64,000 bases of DNA from Psychrobacter glacincola (GCA_001411745.2 LIQB01000002.1:311892-375891); one strand, 5' to 3'; numbered from the stretch's first letter, positions 26,552-35,612 are shown. Notes: generated from the letters alone by a model not told the origin. Made by a program: numbers and translations.

Positions 26552-27838
26552 ATGTTGCAAGAGCAATGTTTGTGGAATATGACTGCACCTATTATTGATA
26601 CTTACAGCCAGATGAATAGCGATACTGAAGCGACTATTTGTATCATAGGCGGCGGTTATACAGGGTTATCGGCGGCGATTCATTTGGCCGAAAAAGGCGT
26701 CAAGGTTATTTTGCTTGAGAGTCAAACGATTGGTAGTGGCGGCTCAGGAAAAAGCGTCGGATTGGTCAATGCAGGTACTTGGGCGCGCCCTGATGATTTG
26801 AATATTGCGCTAGGCGAAGCGGCAGGTGAGCGTCTGACAGAAGCCCTTGGACAAGCGCCAAGCTTAGTGTTTGATTTAATCAAGCGTTATAATATCGATG
26901 CGCAGGCTACTCAAGCTGGTAATATTCATATGGCACATAACGCTAAAGGTGAAGTCGATGTCGATATTAGATACGAGCAGCTTAGCCGCCGCGGTGCGAA
27001 TGTTGAGGTATTAACCGGCAGTAAATGCCATGAGTATTGCGGTACCAAAAGTATCAATAAAGCACTACTCGATCATCGGGCTGGTACGATAAACCCACTG
27101 GCTTATGTCAGAGGACTCGCAAAAGTAGCAACCAGTCTTGGTGTCACTATTTATGAGCATTCCGTTGTTGAAGCACTAGAAAAAGTAGACGGTCATTGGT
27201 ATACAAGAACCGCTAAAGCTCGCGTCAAGTCCGATCGCGTCATTATTGCAACCAACGCTTATACCGAAGGCGAGTGGACAGAAATTACAAAGACATTTTA
27301 TTTGGTTTATTACTATCAGATTGCATCTGAGCCGCTCAGCGGAGAGGCGGCAGATCGTATCTTACCTTACAAAACAGGGGCATGGGATACACGCTTGGCC
27401 TTGTCTAGCTTTCGCCGTGATGACGACGATCGCCTATTATTGGGAACGGTGGGTGGTACACAGCTTAAACCAAAATCCTTTTATCAATCATGGGCCAATG
27501 CGGTGCAAAAGAGCTATTATCCAGATTTGCCAGCATTTAAGTGGCAGTATGAGTGGACTGGTAGTTTTGGCTTCACGCAAGATCATATTTTTCGAGTCAT
27601 GGAGCCCGACGAGGGCTTGCTGACCGCAACGGCTTATAACGGTCGCGGCATTACCACAGGCACGCTAATGGGTAAATGCTTTGCAGATTATATAATGACG
27701 GGTAATAGAGACAGTATTCCCTTACCATTTAAGACCTTAGAAGAGGCAAAAGTTTCTTTTGGCGGGATGAAATCTGGCATTACTGAGTTGGGACTGACTT
27801 TATATCATGCAGGTCAATGTCTAAAAATAATTAGATAG
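26552..27838 (+). CDS. amaA: FAD-dependent oxidoreductase, probable L-pipecolate oxidase
   Basis: 428 residues of the DAO/glycine-oxidase superfamily. The FAD site is CIIGGGYTGLSAAIHLAEKG near residue 30, followed by GSGGSGKSVGLVNAGTW. A DAO-type C-terminus has GRGITTGTLMGK. AmaA of P. putida oxidises L-pipecolate to piperideine-6-carboxylate, which is AmaB's substrate. The pairing with amaB and hglS here supports that role, though gamma-glutamylputrescine oxidase-like relatives share the fold. AGAAGGAG precedes the ATG. It is the last gene of the run. Confidence 0.82.
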   Translation: MLQEQCLWNMTAPIIDTYSQMNSDTEATICIIGGGYTGLSAAIHLAEKGVKVILLESQTIGSGGSGKSVGLVNAGTWARPDDLNIALGEAAGERLTEALGQAPSLVFDLIKRYNIDAQATQAGNIHMAHNAKGEVDVDIRYEQLSRRGANVEVLTGSKCHEYCGTKSINKALLDHRAGTINPLAYVRGLAKVATSLGVTIYEHSVVEALEKVDGHWYTRTAKARVKSDRVIIATNAYTEGEWTEITKTFYLVYYYQIASEPLSGEAADRILPYKTGAWDTRLALSSFRRDDDDRLLLGTVGGTQLKPKSFYQSWANAVQKSYYPDLPAFKWQYEWTGSFGFTQDHIFRVMEPDEGLLTATAYNGRGITTGTLMGKCFADYIMTGNRDSIPLPFKTLEEAKVSFGGMKSGITELGLTLYHAGQCLKIIR

Positions 27839-27998
27839 CTTTGCTGAGTCATCGTCTGATTTTTTCTACCGTTTTTAAATATAAAGGTATTCAGACTTTA
27901 ACGGCGATAGAGAGGCCGTAACAATCGTGTGATTACCAAAGCGTATTAATATCAGTATTTATTTTCTATTATCTGATATGCTATCATCTTTAAGTCAT

Positions 27999-28199
27999 TA
28001 TCGTGGGTTTAACAGTTTTGTTATCGCCAGCCATTATCGTTATAAATGGTGGCGTACAAACCTTGCAACTTCCAGCACGATATAAAATAATTCTGGTAAA
28101 GCGCATGAGCCTGTACTCCGACATCCTCATTTGTGCCTGATTTTATTTGCCTATTTGGGCGTATTTCACCATTTTTCGTCGGAGTTACAGGAGTCTAAG
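27999..28199 (+). ncRNA. Structured 5' leader, copy A (candidate cis-regulatory RNA)
   Basis: About 200 nt before an unknown gene, matched by copy B at 53092-53278. Shared stems: TATCGTG (27999-28005) with CACGATA (28076-28082), and ACTCCGAC (28115-28122) with GTCGGAGT (28178-28185), which lies next to the ribosome site AGGAG. Between the arms of the first stem is a hairpin (TTTGT..CGCCA..CCATT / AATGG..TGGCG..ACAAA). Its sequence is unrelated to that in copy B, but its position is the same. I match it to no known riboswitch class. Confidence 0.6.
28105..28140 (+). CDS. Possible leader peptide (11 codons), copy A
   Basis: ATG AGC CTG TAC TCC GAC begins an 11-codon frame, MSLYSDILICA, ending at TGA. 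Copy B has the same start, first six codons, length and stop position. The first arm of the ACTCCGAC stem lies inside it, so ribosome passage could alter the fold. The upstream ribosome site is weak (GGTAAAG), and the last codons differ between copies. Confidence 0.35.
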   Translation: MSLYSDILICA

Positions 28200-28667
28200 G
28201 TGTTCAATATCATGAGCCACATTGCTAACCAATCCAAATATACCCGTCATTACCACCCACGTCATCTTCTCGCCCAGTATGCGATCAATCAGATAGCGAC
28301 ACTTGAGCTGCGTTCGCAAGATATTGTCAAAGCCATGGGTTATCCTATTAAGCATACCATCCCTGCTTGTGAGCGCCTACGTCATGTATTATCGAATAAA
28401 TACCTTGGGCTTGATGGCAGCTATATGGATAAATATTTTACCGCTGAAGAATTTCTAGCCGCGCTATTTTCTGTGCTGGATATCCCTTATACGCCGTTTG
28501 CAGAAGACATTGCCCAGATCAAAGATGCTGCTGTGCACGCTCAGCATGATAATAAAAATTCATCCTATGGCAGTGTGAGCAATGGCTATCAGCAGATGAG
28601 TGAACAAGATTATGAAATGGTTGATAGAGTAGAAGAATATAAGCTAAAAAAATCTAAGGAATGTTGA
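28200..28667 (+). CDS. Unknown protein, short paralogue of the 53279-53920 gene
   Basis: 155 residues from a GTG start. AGGAG lies 6 bases upstream, exactly as before the ATG of the paralogue. An inner ATG at 28212 is an alternative. Residues about 13-110 resemble the paralogue closely (for example RSQDIVKAMGYPIKH, RLRHVLSNKYLGLDG, FAEDIAQIKDA). The paralogue's central stretch of roughly 65 residues is missing, and the C-termini match again (NGYQQMSEQDYEMVD). The shared part is helical and could hold a helix-turn-helix, but I recognise no family. It carries the conserved structured leader and ends at a good terminator. Confidence 0.65.
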   Translation: MFNIMSHIANQSKYTRHYHPRHLLAQYAINQIATLELRSQDIVKAMGYPIKHTIPACERLRHVLSNKYLGLDGSYMDKYFTAEEFLAALFSVLDIPYTPFAEDIAQIKDAAVHAQHDNKNSSYGSVSNGYQQMSEQDYEMVDRVEEYKLKKSKEC

Positions 28668-28698
28668 TTTTTAAGCATTAGTTTTTAAGTATTAAGTA

Positions 28699-28727
28699 AA
28701 GCCTCACTGCAAAGTGAGGCTTTTTTC
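28699..28727 (+). terminator. Rho-independent terminator
   Basis: GCCTCACT (28701-28708) pairs with AGTGAGGC (28713-28720) and is followed by six T. It ends the unknown gene with the structured leader. Confidence 0.85.
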
Positions 28728-28810
28728 GTTGTGAACTTTTATGGTGAAATTGAAAGTTGGCTGGTATGAATATTTCATAATATTGTACAAGTTATTGTAT
28801 ATCGAACTGA

Positions 28811-29449
28811 TTATATGTCAGGCTTGGATATGGCTCGCCATAAAATCACGAATAACGCATCAAACTCTGCATTAATGGGCGTGTCAGTCTGGCGAATGAT
28901 ATGCATCAAGCCAAGACGACTGATAAAACCCATAAACACATCAAAAAGTATATAAAGGGGCACGGTGTCATTTAGTACTCCGCGGTTTTGACCATCTTCT
29001 AATACATTCAAAAATGCGCCAATCAGCTCTTTATTTTCGTAAATCGCAATATTACGTATACGTGATGCCGATACCGAAGACAGTACCATCACGGCATCAG
29101 GATGCGAGTCTACAAAGTCAAAACAAACCCATAATGTCTTGCGCAGCCGATCTTGTACGCTATCGATGCCTTGCAAATGATCCATGATGCGCGCCGCCAA
29201 CCTGCCCAATACAATATCCATGATGGTATAAAACAGCGTTTGCTTATCACCAAAATATTTATACAGCGTCTGTAGTGAGACATTGGCAGACTTTGCAATT
29301 TGTGCCATGGTCACCTCATTAGAGTCAAAACCTGCAAACACTTTACGAACGGCTTTTTCAATTTTTTCTAAAGTAGCAGGGCGCATATCGGATAAGGGTG
29401 CCAAAGCTCGGGCTGTATTCATACTAGATATCTGATTGGTAGATTGCAT
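28811..29449 (-). CDS. TetR-family repressor of the beta-oxidation operon
   Basis: 212 residues. The N-terminal DNA-binding part has VTMAQIAKSANVSLQTLYKYFGDKQTLFYTIMD, the standard TetR helix-turn-helix. The C-terminal ligand domain is variable, as usual. It diverges from a fatty-acid degradation operon, and the gap between them contains two similar palindromes (29533-29548 and 29642-29657). I infer that it represses that operon and itself, and probably responds to an acyl-CoA. Confidence 0.88.
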   Translation of the reverse strand: MQSTNQISSMNTARALAPLSDMRPATLEKIEKAVRKVFAGFDSNEVTMAQIAKSANVSLQTLYKYFGDKQTLFYTIMDIVLGRLAARIMDHLQGIDSVQDRLRKTLWVCFDFVDSHPDAVMVLSSVSASRIRNIAIYENKELIGAFLNVLEDGQNRGVLNDTVPLYILFDVFMGFISRLGLMHIIRQTDTPINAEFDALFVILWRAISKPDI

Positions 29450-29532
29450 GCTTGATGATTCCTGTGCGGTGAGAATTTTTAGACTGTGCTACAGCGTCTT
29501 ATTTAACGGCTTGATAAGCTAGAGTTGAAATA

Positions 29533-29548
29533 GGTAATATAAATTACT
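29533..29548. promoter_or_regulatory. Candidate TetR operator 1
   Basis: GGTAATATAAATTACT is an imperfect palindrome close to operator 2. It lies about 85 bp before the TetR start, so it is placed for autoregulation. Confidence 0.45.
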
Positions 29549-29641
29549 ATTGTTTGTTAATAGGTTGCGCATTGTCTTTTACTGTCCTAGTATAAGTTTT
29601 GCATGATATTAAATATAAAGAATGCTTAGATTGTATATAAC

Positions 29642-29657
29642 GGTAATTAAAATTACC
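29642..29657. promoter_or_regulatory. Candidate TetR operator 2
   Basis: GGTAATT-AA-AATTACC is a perfect 7+2+7 palindrome, about 110 bp before the acyl-CoA dehydrogenase start. It shares GGTAAT..AATTAC with operator 1. Confidence 0.5.
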
Positions 29658-29693
29658 ATAAATAATATGTTTACACTCAATAGTATTTTATAT

Positions 29694-29730
29694 TAGGGCG
29701 TGTCCTCGTTTGAATTGAGGACACGCCCTA
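29694..29730. mobile_element. Minimal MITE remnant (two ends only)
   Basis: TA, GGGCGTGTCCTC, nine bases, GAGGACACGCCC, TA. The two terminal inverted repeats of the window's MITE-like element are joined with the interior lost, leaving a near-perfect hairpin. It lies in the promoter region of the beta-oxidation operon, about 37 bp before the start codon, so it forms part of the 5' leader or blocks it. Confidence 0.7.
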
Positions 29731-29766
29731 GCCATTATCAACTTCCCCTTGTCAAGGATAGACAAT

Positions 29767-30918
29767 ATGAGTATTGAAAAATTCACCCCGAACTGGATGA
29801 CCGAAGAGCACCAGATGGTGCATGATAGCGCGCTTAAAATGTTTCAATCGTGGGAGCCAAAGGACGAGCAGTGGCGCAAAAACGGCATGATTGACCGCGC
29901 TGCGTGGGAAGAGGCAGGCGCTATGGGCTTTTTATGCGCATCGATTCCAGAGGAATATGGCGGCGGCGGTGGTGACTTTGGTCATGAAGCAGCGCTTCTT
30001 TATGCGCAAGCGGAGGCCAATCAATCAGGATTTGGCGGCATGGTGCATTCAGGTATTGTCGCGCCTTATATCTTGAGTCATGGTACGGAAGCACAGAAAA
30101 AAGAATGGCTACCTAAGATGGCGACCGGTGAGTATGTGGCTGCGATAGCCATGACCGAACCAGGCACAGGCTCAGACCTACAAAACATCAAAACCTATGC
30201 CGTAAAAGATGGTGATGATTACATTATTAATGGCTCAAAAACCTTTATTACCAATGGTCAGCATGCCAACCTGATTTTGCTCGCCTGCAAAACCGATCGT
30301 GAAAAAGGTGCGCAAGGCGTTTCGCTTATCGTGGTAGAAACGGACAAAGTAGAAGGGTTTGAGCGTGGTCGTAATCTCGATAAGATTGGTCTGACCTCAC
30401 AAGATACTTCAGAGTTATTTTTCAGCAATGTACGTGTGCCGCAAAAGAATTTGCTTGGCACAGTAGAGGGCATGGGTTTTATTCAAATGATGCAAGAGCT
30501 GCCACGTGAGCGTCTAATCATTGCTTTAACGGGCGTTGGTGCGATGAAGCTGGCGATTAATTTGACCCTAGAGTATGTCAAAGGTCGTGAAGCCTTTGGC
30601 AAACCGATTTGGAAATTTCAAAATACGCGCTTTAAAATGGCAGAGTGCTACGCTGATTATCTCGCTGCTAGCACAATGTGTGATGCCGCTGTCGATGCCA
30701 TGTTAGAAGGCAAGTTGACGGTACCACAGGCGTCTTTGATTAAATATTGGGTAACCCAAAAGCAGTGTGACGTGATCGACGAATGCGTCCAGCTATTTGG
30801 CGGTTATGGTTATATGACAGAATACCCGATTGCTCGCCTATATGCTGATGCGCGAGTACAAAAAATCTACGGCGGCACCAATGAAATCATGAAAGAGCTG
30901 GCGTCACGCTTTATGTAA
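29767..30918 (+). CDS. Acyl-CoA dehydrogenase (long-chain type)
   Basis: First enzyme of the beta-oxidation operon, 383 residues. MTEPGTGSDLQNIKTYA and FITNGQHANLIL form the flavin/substrate region, and QLFGGYGYMTEYPIARLYAD the C-terminal domain. The usual catalytic Glu position near the C-terminus is Gly (IYGGTNEIM). This is as in long-chain and isovaleryl dehydrogenases, whose base sits earlier; a Glu is present there in ELPRERLI. The frame opens with TTG at 29749, but ATG 29767 with AAGGATAG before it is the likely start. Confidence 0.92.
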   Translation: MSIEKFTPNWMTEEHQMVHDSALKMFQSWEPKDEQWRKNGMIDRAAWEEAGAMGFLCASIPEEYGGGGGDFGHEAALLYAQAEANQSGFGGMVHSGIVAPYILSHGTEAQKKEWLPKMATGEYVAAIAMTEPGTGSDLQNIKTYAVKDGDDYIINGSKTFITNGQHANLILLACKTDREKGAQGVSLIVVETDKVEGFERGRNLDKIGLTSQDTSELFFSNVRVPQKNLLGTVEGMGFIQMMQELPRERLIIALTGVGAMKLAINLTLEYVKGREAFGKPIWKFQNTRFKMAECYADYLAASTMCDAAVDAMLEGKLTVPQASLIKYWVTQKQCDVIDECVQLFGGYGYMTEYPIARLYADARVQKIYGGTNEIMKELASRFM

Positions 30919-31020
30919 TTGTCTATTTTAATTGTTAGTTCTAGTTCTTGATTCTAACATGGCGATTATATTGCCATCATCCATCATGGTTATTTATTCA
31001 AAAAATAAAAAGGGATTTTT

Positions 31021-32229
31021 ATGACTGAGACTGCTTACATTTATGACGCCATCCGTACCCCGCGTGGTAAAGGCAAAAAGGATGGCTCTTTGTATCAGGC
31101 GTCACCGATTTGGCTTGCTCGTACCTTGTTAAAGGAAATGCAACAGCGCCACCATTTGGATACCAGTTTGGTCGATGATGTGGTGCTTGGTTGCGTGACG
31201 CCCGTTGGCGAACAGGGCTCTGATATTGCCCGTATTGCGGTCATTGACGCTGGCTGGGCGCAAAGTGTCGCGGGTGTCACTTTATCTCGATTTTGTGCCT
31301 CAGGTCTGGAGTCTATCAACTTAGCTGCTGCCAAAATCATGTCAGGTATGGAGGACATGGTGGTTGCAGGTGGCGTAGAATCGATGAGCCGCGTGCCGAT
31401 GGGCTCTGATGGCGGTGCATGGTATATGGATCCACGGGTTAATGAAGCGACGCATTTTGTCCCGCAAGGCGTTGGCGCGGATACCATAGCGACGCTAAAA
31501 GGCTTTAGTCGCACCGATGTCGACGAGTTTGCTACCGAGTCACATCGCCGCGCCGCGCATGCTTGGGAGCAGGGCTATTATGATAAATCGGTCGTACCCG
31601 TCACGGATATCAATGGCATGACGTTATTGGATAAAGACGAAACCATCCGTCCCAATACCAATGTCGAAACTTTAGCTGGTCTCAATCCTTCTTTTATTAT
31701 GCCGGGTAAGATGGGCTTTGATAGCGTTATCTTGGATAGATATACCACCATTGAAAAAGTAAATCACGTGCATCATGCGGGTAATTCATCAGGCATCGTC
31801 GATGGTGCCGCAATTTGCTTAGTCGGTAGTGCAGTTGCTGGTCAAAAAGCAGGTCTGAAACCACGTGCTAAAATTACGATGGCTGCAGTCATTGGCTCAG
31901 AACCCGCTATTATGCTGACAGGGCCAACGCCTGCCTGCCAAAAAGCGCTCAAAAAAGCAGGCATGCAAGCTTCAGATATAGACCTATGGGAAATCAACGA
32001 AGCCTTTGCTGCCGTTCCACTGAATACTGCCGATGACTTCGGACTCTCGCTTGATATCGTCAACGTCAATGGTGGTGCCATCGCTATGGGTCATCCACTT
32101 GGTGCCACGGGCGCGATGCTCATGACCACAGTCCTTGACGAGTTAGAACGTCGCGATCTAAAAACCGCGATGATTACGCTGTGTGTGGGTGGCGGTATGG
32201 GTATTGCCACTATCATTGAGCGCGTATAG
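31021..32229 (+). CDS. Acetyl-CoA C-acyltransferase (thiolase)
   Basis: 402 residues. The thiolase residues are all present: C92 in [15 protein letters not shown] (acyl carrier), H358 in [15 protein letters not shown] and C388 in TLCVGGGMG. It catalyses the last step of each beta-oxidation round, releasing acetyl-CoA. It lies 100 bp after the dehydrogenase and 76 bp before the hydratase/dehydrogenase gene, all on the plus strand. A biosynthetic acetoacetyl-CoA thiolase is possible by sequence, but the operon argues for degradation. Confidence 0.93.
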   Translation: MTETAYIYDAIRTPRGKGKKDGSLYQASPIWLARTLLKEMQQRHHLDTSLVDDVVLGCVTPVGEQGSDIARIAVIDAGWAQSVAGVTLSRFCASGLESINLAAAKIMSGMEDMVVAGGVESMSRVPMGSDGGAWYMDPRVNEATHFVPQGVGADTIATLKGFSRTDVDEFATESHRRAAHAWEQGYYDKSVVPVTDINGMTLLDKDETIRPNTNVETLAGLNPSFIMPGKMGFDSVILDRYTTIEKVNHVHHAGNSSGIVDGAAICLVGSAVAGQKAGLKPRAKITMAAVIGSEPAIMLTGPTPACQKALKKAGMQASDIDLWEINEAFAAVPLNTADDFGLSLDIVNVNGGAIAMGHPLGATGAMLMTTVLDELERRDLKTAMITLCVGGGMGIATIIERV

Positions 32230-32305
32230 CGCTAATAGATTTTAGTGATTGTCATTAGTTTCTAGTGACTGATATCGATATAGAATAATATAAAAAGGAT
32301 TTGAA

Positions 32306-34480
32306 ATGAGCACAAACAGCGTAGACGCCATCAATGCATTGAACCACTTTTCTGCCCATCGTGATAATGATGGCATTATCACCGTCACGATTGACCAAAG
32401 CAGCCGCAAAATGAATGTCATCGGCGACGGTTTCACTGATGCTTTTGCAGTGATGACCGATAGCTTTATTAACGATGCGTCTGCCAAAGGTTTGATTTTA
32501 ACCTCTGGCAAAGAGACCTTTTTGGTCGGTGCTGATATTGATCAGTTGGCTAATATTAAAACCGCTGAACAAGCGTTTGAGCTGGTCGAAGACCTGAAAG
32601 CTAGCTTACGCAAGCTAGAAACCTCAGGTAAACCTGTCGTCGCTGCTATGACTGGAACTGCACTTGGCGGTGGTTTGGAGTTGGCATTGGCCTGTCATTA
32701 TCGTATCGCGATTGATTCGCCTAAGACTAAATTGGGTTTACCTGAAGTCAAATTGGGCTTGCTGCCGGGCGGCGGAGGTACTCAGCGTTTACCGCGATTG
32801 GTTGGTATTCAATCAGCTTTAGAGCTGATGACCCAAGGTAAAGAGCTGCGTCCAACTGCTGCTAAAGACATGGGTCTAATTAATGCCGTTGCCACTGACA
32901 AAGCAGATATGCTCAAGCAGGCAAAAGACTGGATCAAAGCTAATCCCGATGCCCAGCAGCCATGGGATAGAAAGGGCTTTAAAATTCCCGGCGGTGATAG
33001 TAAACATCCTAGTATTGTACCGATATTTTCTATTGCACCAGCCATGGCCAATCAAAAGTCACACGGCAATTATCCAGCCATTACTCACATCATGTCTTGT
33101 GTGTTCGAGGGCTGCTTAGTGGATATCGATACGGGACTTGAGCTTGAGTCGCGTTATTTCGCCGCTTGTGTGCTGTCTGCTGAATCTAGAAATATGATCA
33201 ACACGCTATGGACGCAGCTGAATAGTATTAAAAAAGGTCAATCTCGTCCAAATGGCTTTGAGCGCTATAAAACTAAAAAGGTTGGTGTTTTAGGTGCAGG
33301 CATGATGGGTGCGGGTATTGCTTATGTCACCGCAAAGGCGGGGATCAACGTTGTATTACTCGACACTGACATAGTAGGCGCTGAAAAAGGCAAAGCGTAT
33401 TCTGCCACCATTTTGGACAAAGCCATTAGCCGTAAACGCTCCACTGAAGAGAAAAAGCAAGCGTTACTCAATCGCATCAAGCCAACAGTGTTTTATGAGG
33501 ATTTGGCAGACTGTGACCTTATCATTGAAGCGGTGTTTGAAAATCGTGAGATTAAAGCCAAGTGTACTCAGCAATCTGAGGCGGTGATTCCTAACACGGC
33601 TGTCTATGCATCTAATACTTCGACACTTCCTATCACTGGATTGGCAAAAGCCAGCACCCGTCCCAATCAATTTATCGGGCTGCATTTCTTCTCGCCAGTC
33701 GATAAGATGCCGTTGGTTGAAATTATCATGGGTGAGCAAACGGATGACGCCACTTTAGCAAAAGCGTTTGATTATGTGCTACAGATCGGTAAAACACCTA
33801 TCGTTGTCAATGACAGTCGGGGTTTTTATACCTCACGAGTATTTGGCACTTATGTGTCAGAAGGGGTGGCGATGTTAGGTGAGGGCGTCCATCCGCGCGG
33901 CATCGAAGTTGCTGGCATGAAAACGGGCATGCCCATGCCGCCACTGGCATTGCAAGATGAGGTGTCATTAAGTTTGGCGTTACACGTGAGCGAACAGCAG
34001 CAGTTGGATATGCAAGCTGAAGGTAAACCCATTGCTGTGCGTCCCTCGTACGAGATACTTAAAACGCTGGTCAAAGAACACAATCGCGAGGGCAAAAAGA
34101 ACGGTAAAGGCTTTTATGAGTATGCCAATAATGGCGACAAATACTTGTGGCCTGAGCTGATGAATTTATATCCAGTAAAATTAGAGCAGCCATCACAGCA
34201 AGATTTAATCGATCGTTTGATGTTTATCCAAGCCAACGAATCTGCTAAATGCTATCAAGAAAACGTCGTGCGCTCTGTCGCTGATACCAATATCGGCTCT
34301 ATTTTTGGCTGGGGCTTTGCGCCACATCAAGGTGGTACGCTACAGTTCATCAATGCTATGGGATTAGAGGCGTTCATCACCCGTAGCCGTGAACTCGCGG
34401 CTCAATACGGTGAGCGTTTTGAGCCAGCGCAAATTCTGCTAGATATGGCAGATAAAGGTGAGGTGTTTTCTGATGACTGA
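32306..34480 (+). CDS. Bifunctional enoyl-CoA hydratase / 3-hydroxyacyl-CoA dehydrogenase (FadB/FadJ-like)
   Basis: 724 residues. Residues 1-200 are an enoyl-CoA hydratase (GTALGGGLELALACHYRIA, LPEVKLGLLPGGGGTQRLPR, with the catalytic Glu residues in these motifs). From about residue 325 comes the NAD-binding dehydrogenase (VGVLGAGMMGAGIAYVTAKA, then FIGLHFFSPVDKMPLVEII with the catalytic His). A C-terminal helical domain follows. AAAAAGGATTTG precedes the start. It works with the neighbouring thiolase, probably as a complex. The FadB versus FadJ type was not resolved. Confidence 0.94.
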   Translation: MSTNSVDAINALNHFSAHRDNDGIITVTIDQSSRKMNVIGDGFTDAFAVMTDSFINDASAKGLILTSGKETFLVGADIDQLANIKTAEQAFELVEDLKASLRKLETSGKPVVAAMTGTALGGGLELALACHYRIAIDSPKTKLGLPEVKLGLLPGGGGTQRLPRLVGIQSALELMTQGKELRPTAAKDMGLINAVATDKADMLKQAKDWIKANPDAQQPWDRKGFKIPGGDSKHPSIVPIFSIAPAMANQKSHGNYPAITHIMSCVFEGCLVDIDTGLELESRYFAACVLSAESRNMINTLWTQLNSIKKGQSRPNGFERYKTKKVGVLGAGMMGAGIAYVTAKAGINVVLLDTDIVGAEKGKAYSATILDKAISRKRSTEEKKQALLNRIKPTVFYEDLADCDLIIEAVFENREIKAKCTQQSEAVIPNTAVYASNTSTLPITGLAKASTRPNQFIGLHFFSPVDKMPLVEIIMGEQTDDATLAKAFDYVLQIGKTPIVVNDSRGFYTSRVFGTYVSEGVAMLGEGVHPRGIEVAGMKTGMPMPPLALQDEVSLSLALHVSEQQQLDMQAEGKPIAVRPSYEILKTLVKEHNREGKKNGKGFYEYANNGDKYLWPELMNLYPVKLEQPSQQDLIDRLMFIQANESAKCYQENVVRSVADTNIGSIFGWGFAPHQGGTLQFINAMGLEAFITRSRELAAQYGERFEPAQILLDMADKGEVFSDD

Positions 34481-35612
34481 GCTGATGGTTAATTCTACGA
34501 TTCATTCTATGCTTGATTCTGTGACTAATACGAGCACTGGTTTAATGATAGATTTAATGGCAGACTGCTTACAAGGGCTGCGCGTCGTTGATTTGACTCG
34601 TAATTTACCGGGACCCTTTGCCACACGTTTGCTTGCAGATTTAGGCGCAGAAATCATTAAGATTGAACCTAAAAATGGTGATCCTGCCAGAGCCTTTGGC
34701 GAATTGTTTAAAGCACTAAATCATGGTAAAACTACTGAAAGTCATGATTTCCGTGATCCTCAAGGTATTGCTGCTATCAAAGCGCACCTCAAAGATGCTG
34801 ATGTTATGTTGGACAGCTTTCGCCCCGGCGTCCTAAAAGGCATGGGACTAGATGCCAAAACGCTGCATGCGATTAATCCAAAGCTAGTCATGGTATCGAT
34901 TACTGGTTATGGTTTGGCATCTAGCGATTCGAAAACTGAGATTAATCATGACTGGGCTGATAAAGCCGGTCATGATATTAACTTTATGGCGATGAGCGGT
35001 GTTTTAGACCAATTAAAGACGGCGAGTGGTGAGCAGGCAATGCCTAACGTTCAATTTGCGGATTTGGCAGGCGGCAGTGATACCGCTGTGATTGCACTGC
35101 TTGCTGCCGTATTCACCGCCCAGCGGACGGGCAAAGGTCGTCATGTTGCCGTTAGTATGACGCACAGCTTGTATCAGCATATGGTCATGCCAAAGGCAAC
35201 GGGAACACTGGTGAAAAGCTTTTCAGGACAACAACCAGAACCGCAGCATGATTTTTTGGGTGGGTTATTGCCTTGCTATCGCTTATACAAAACCTCAGAT
35301 GCACGCTATATGGCCATTGGCTCGCTAGAGCTGAAATTCTGGCAAGGATTGTGTGAGGCGTTAGCGTTGCCAGAGCTCAAAAATAGCCATTGGCAACTTG
35401 GGGTTATGCCAAATACCTCTGAAAGCCAAGCGGTGGCTAAGACTGTAAGCGATAAATTTGCCAGTCAAACACTTGAGCATTGGCAACAAGTTTTTGCGCT
35501 CGTTGATGTCTGTGTCACCCCTGTGCTTAGCCTCAGTGAAGCAAAAGCACATCCCTTATTTGCCCATCAAGATGCGTATGATGCAACGTCAGGATGGCAG
35601 CAGGTTCAGTAG
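34473..35612 (+). CDS. CaiB/BaiF family CoA-transferase or acyl-CoA racemase
   Basis: 379 residues, overlapping the previous stop by 8 bases with AAAGGTGAGG upstream, so translation is probably coupled. QGLRVVDLTRNLPGPFATRLLADLGAEIIKIEP is split over residues 30-65 and is the standard N-terminus; SVMVSITGYG-like and NVQFADLAGGSDTAV follow. The family includes alpha-methylacyl-CoA racemase and formyl/carnitine CoA-transferases. Within a beta-oxidation operon, a racemase for 2-methyl-branched acyl-CoAs is a reasonable guess, not shown by the sequence. A start at 34557 is also possible. Confidence 0.85.
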   Translation: MTELMVNSTIHSMLDSVTNTSTGLMIDLMADCLQGLRVVDLTRNLPGPFATRLLADLGAEIIKIEPKNGDPARAFGELFKALNHGKTTESHDFRDPQGIAAIKAHLKDADVMLDSFRPGVLKGMGLDAKTLHAINPKLVMVSITGYGLASSDSKTEINHDWADKAGHDINFMAMSGVLDQLKTASGEQAMPNVQFADLAGGSDTAVIALLAAVFTAQRTGKGRHVAVSMTHSLYQHMVMPKATGTLVKSFSGQQPEPQHDFLGGLLPCYRLYKTSDARYMAIGSLELKFWQGLCEALALPELKNSHWQLGVMPNTSESQAVAKTVSDKFASQTLEHWQQVFALVDVCVTPVLSLSEAKAHPLFAHQDAYDATSGWQQVQ

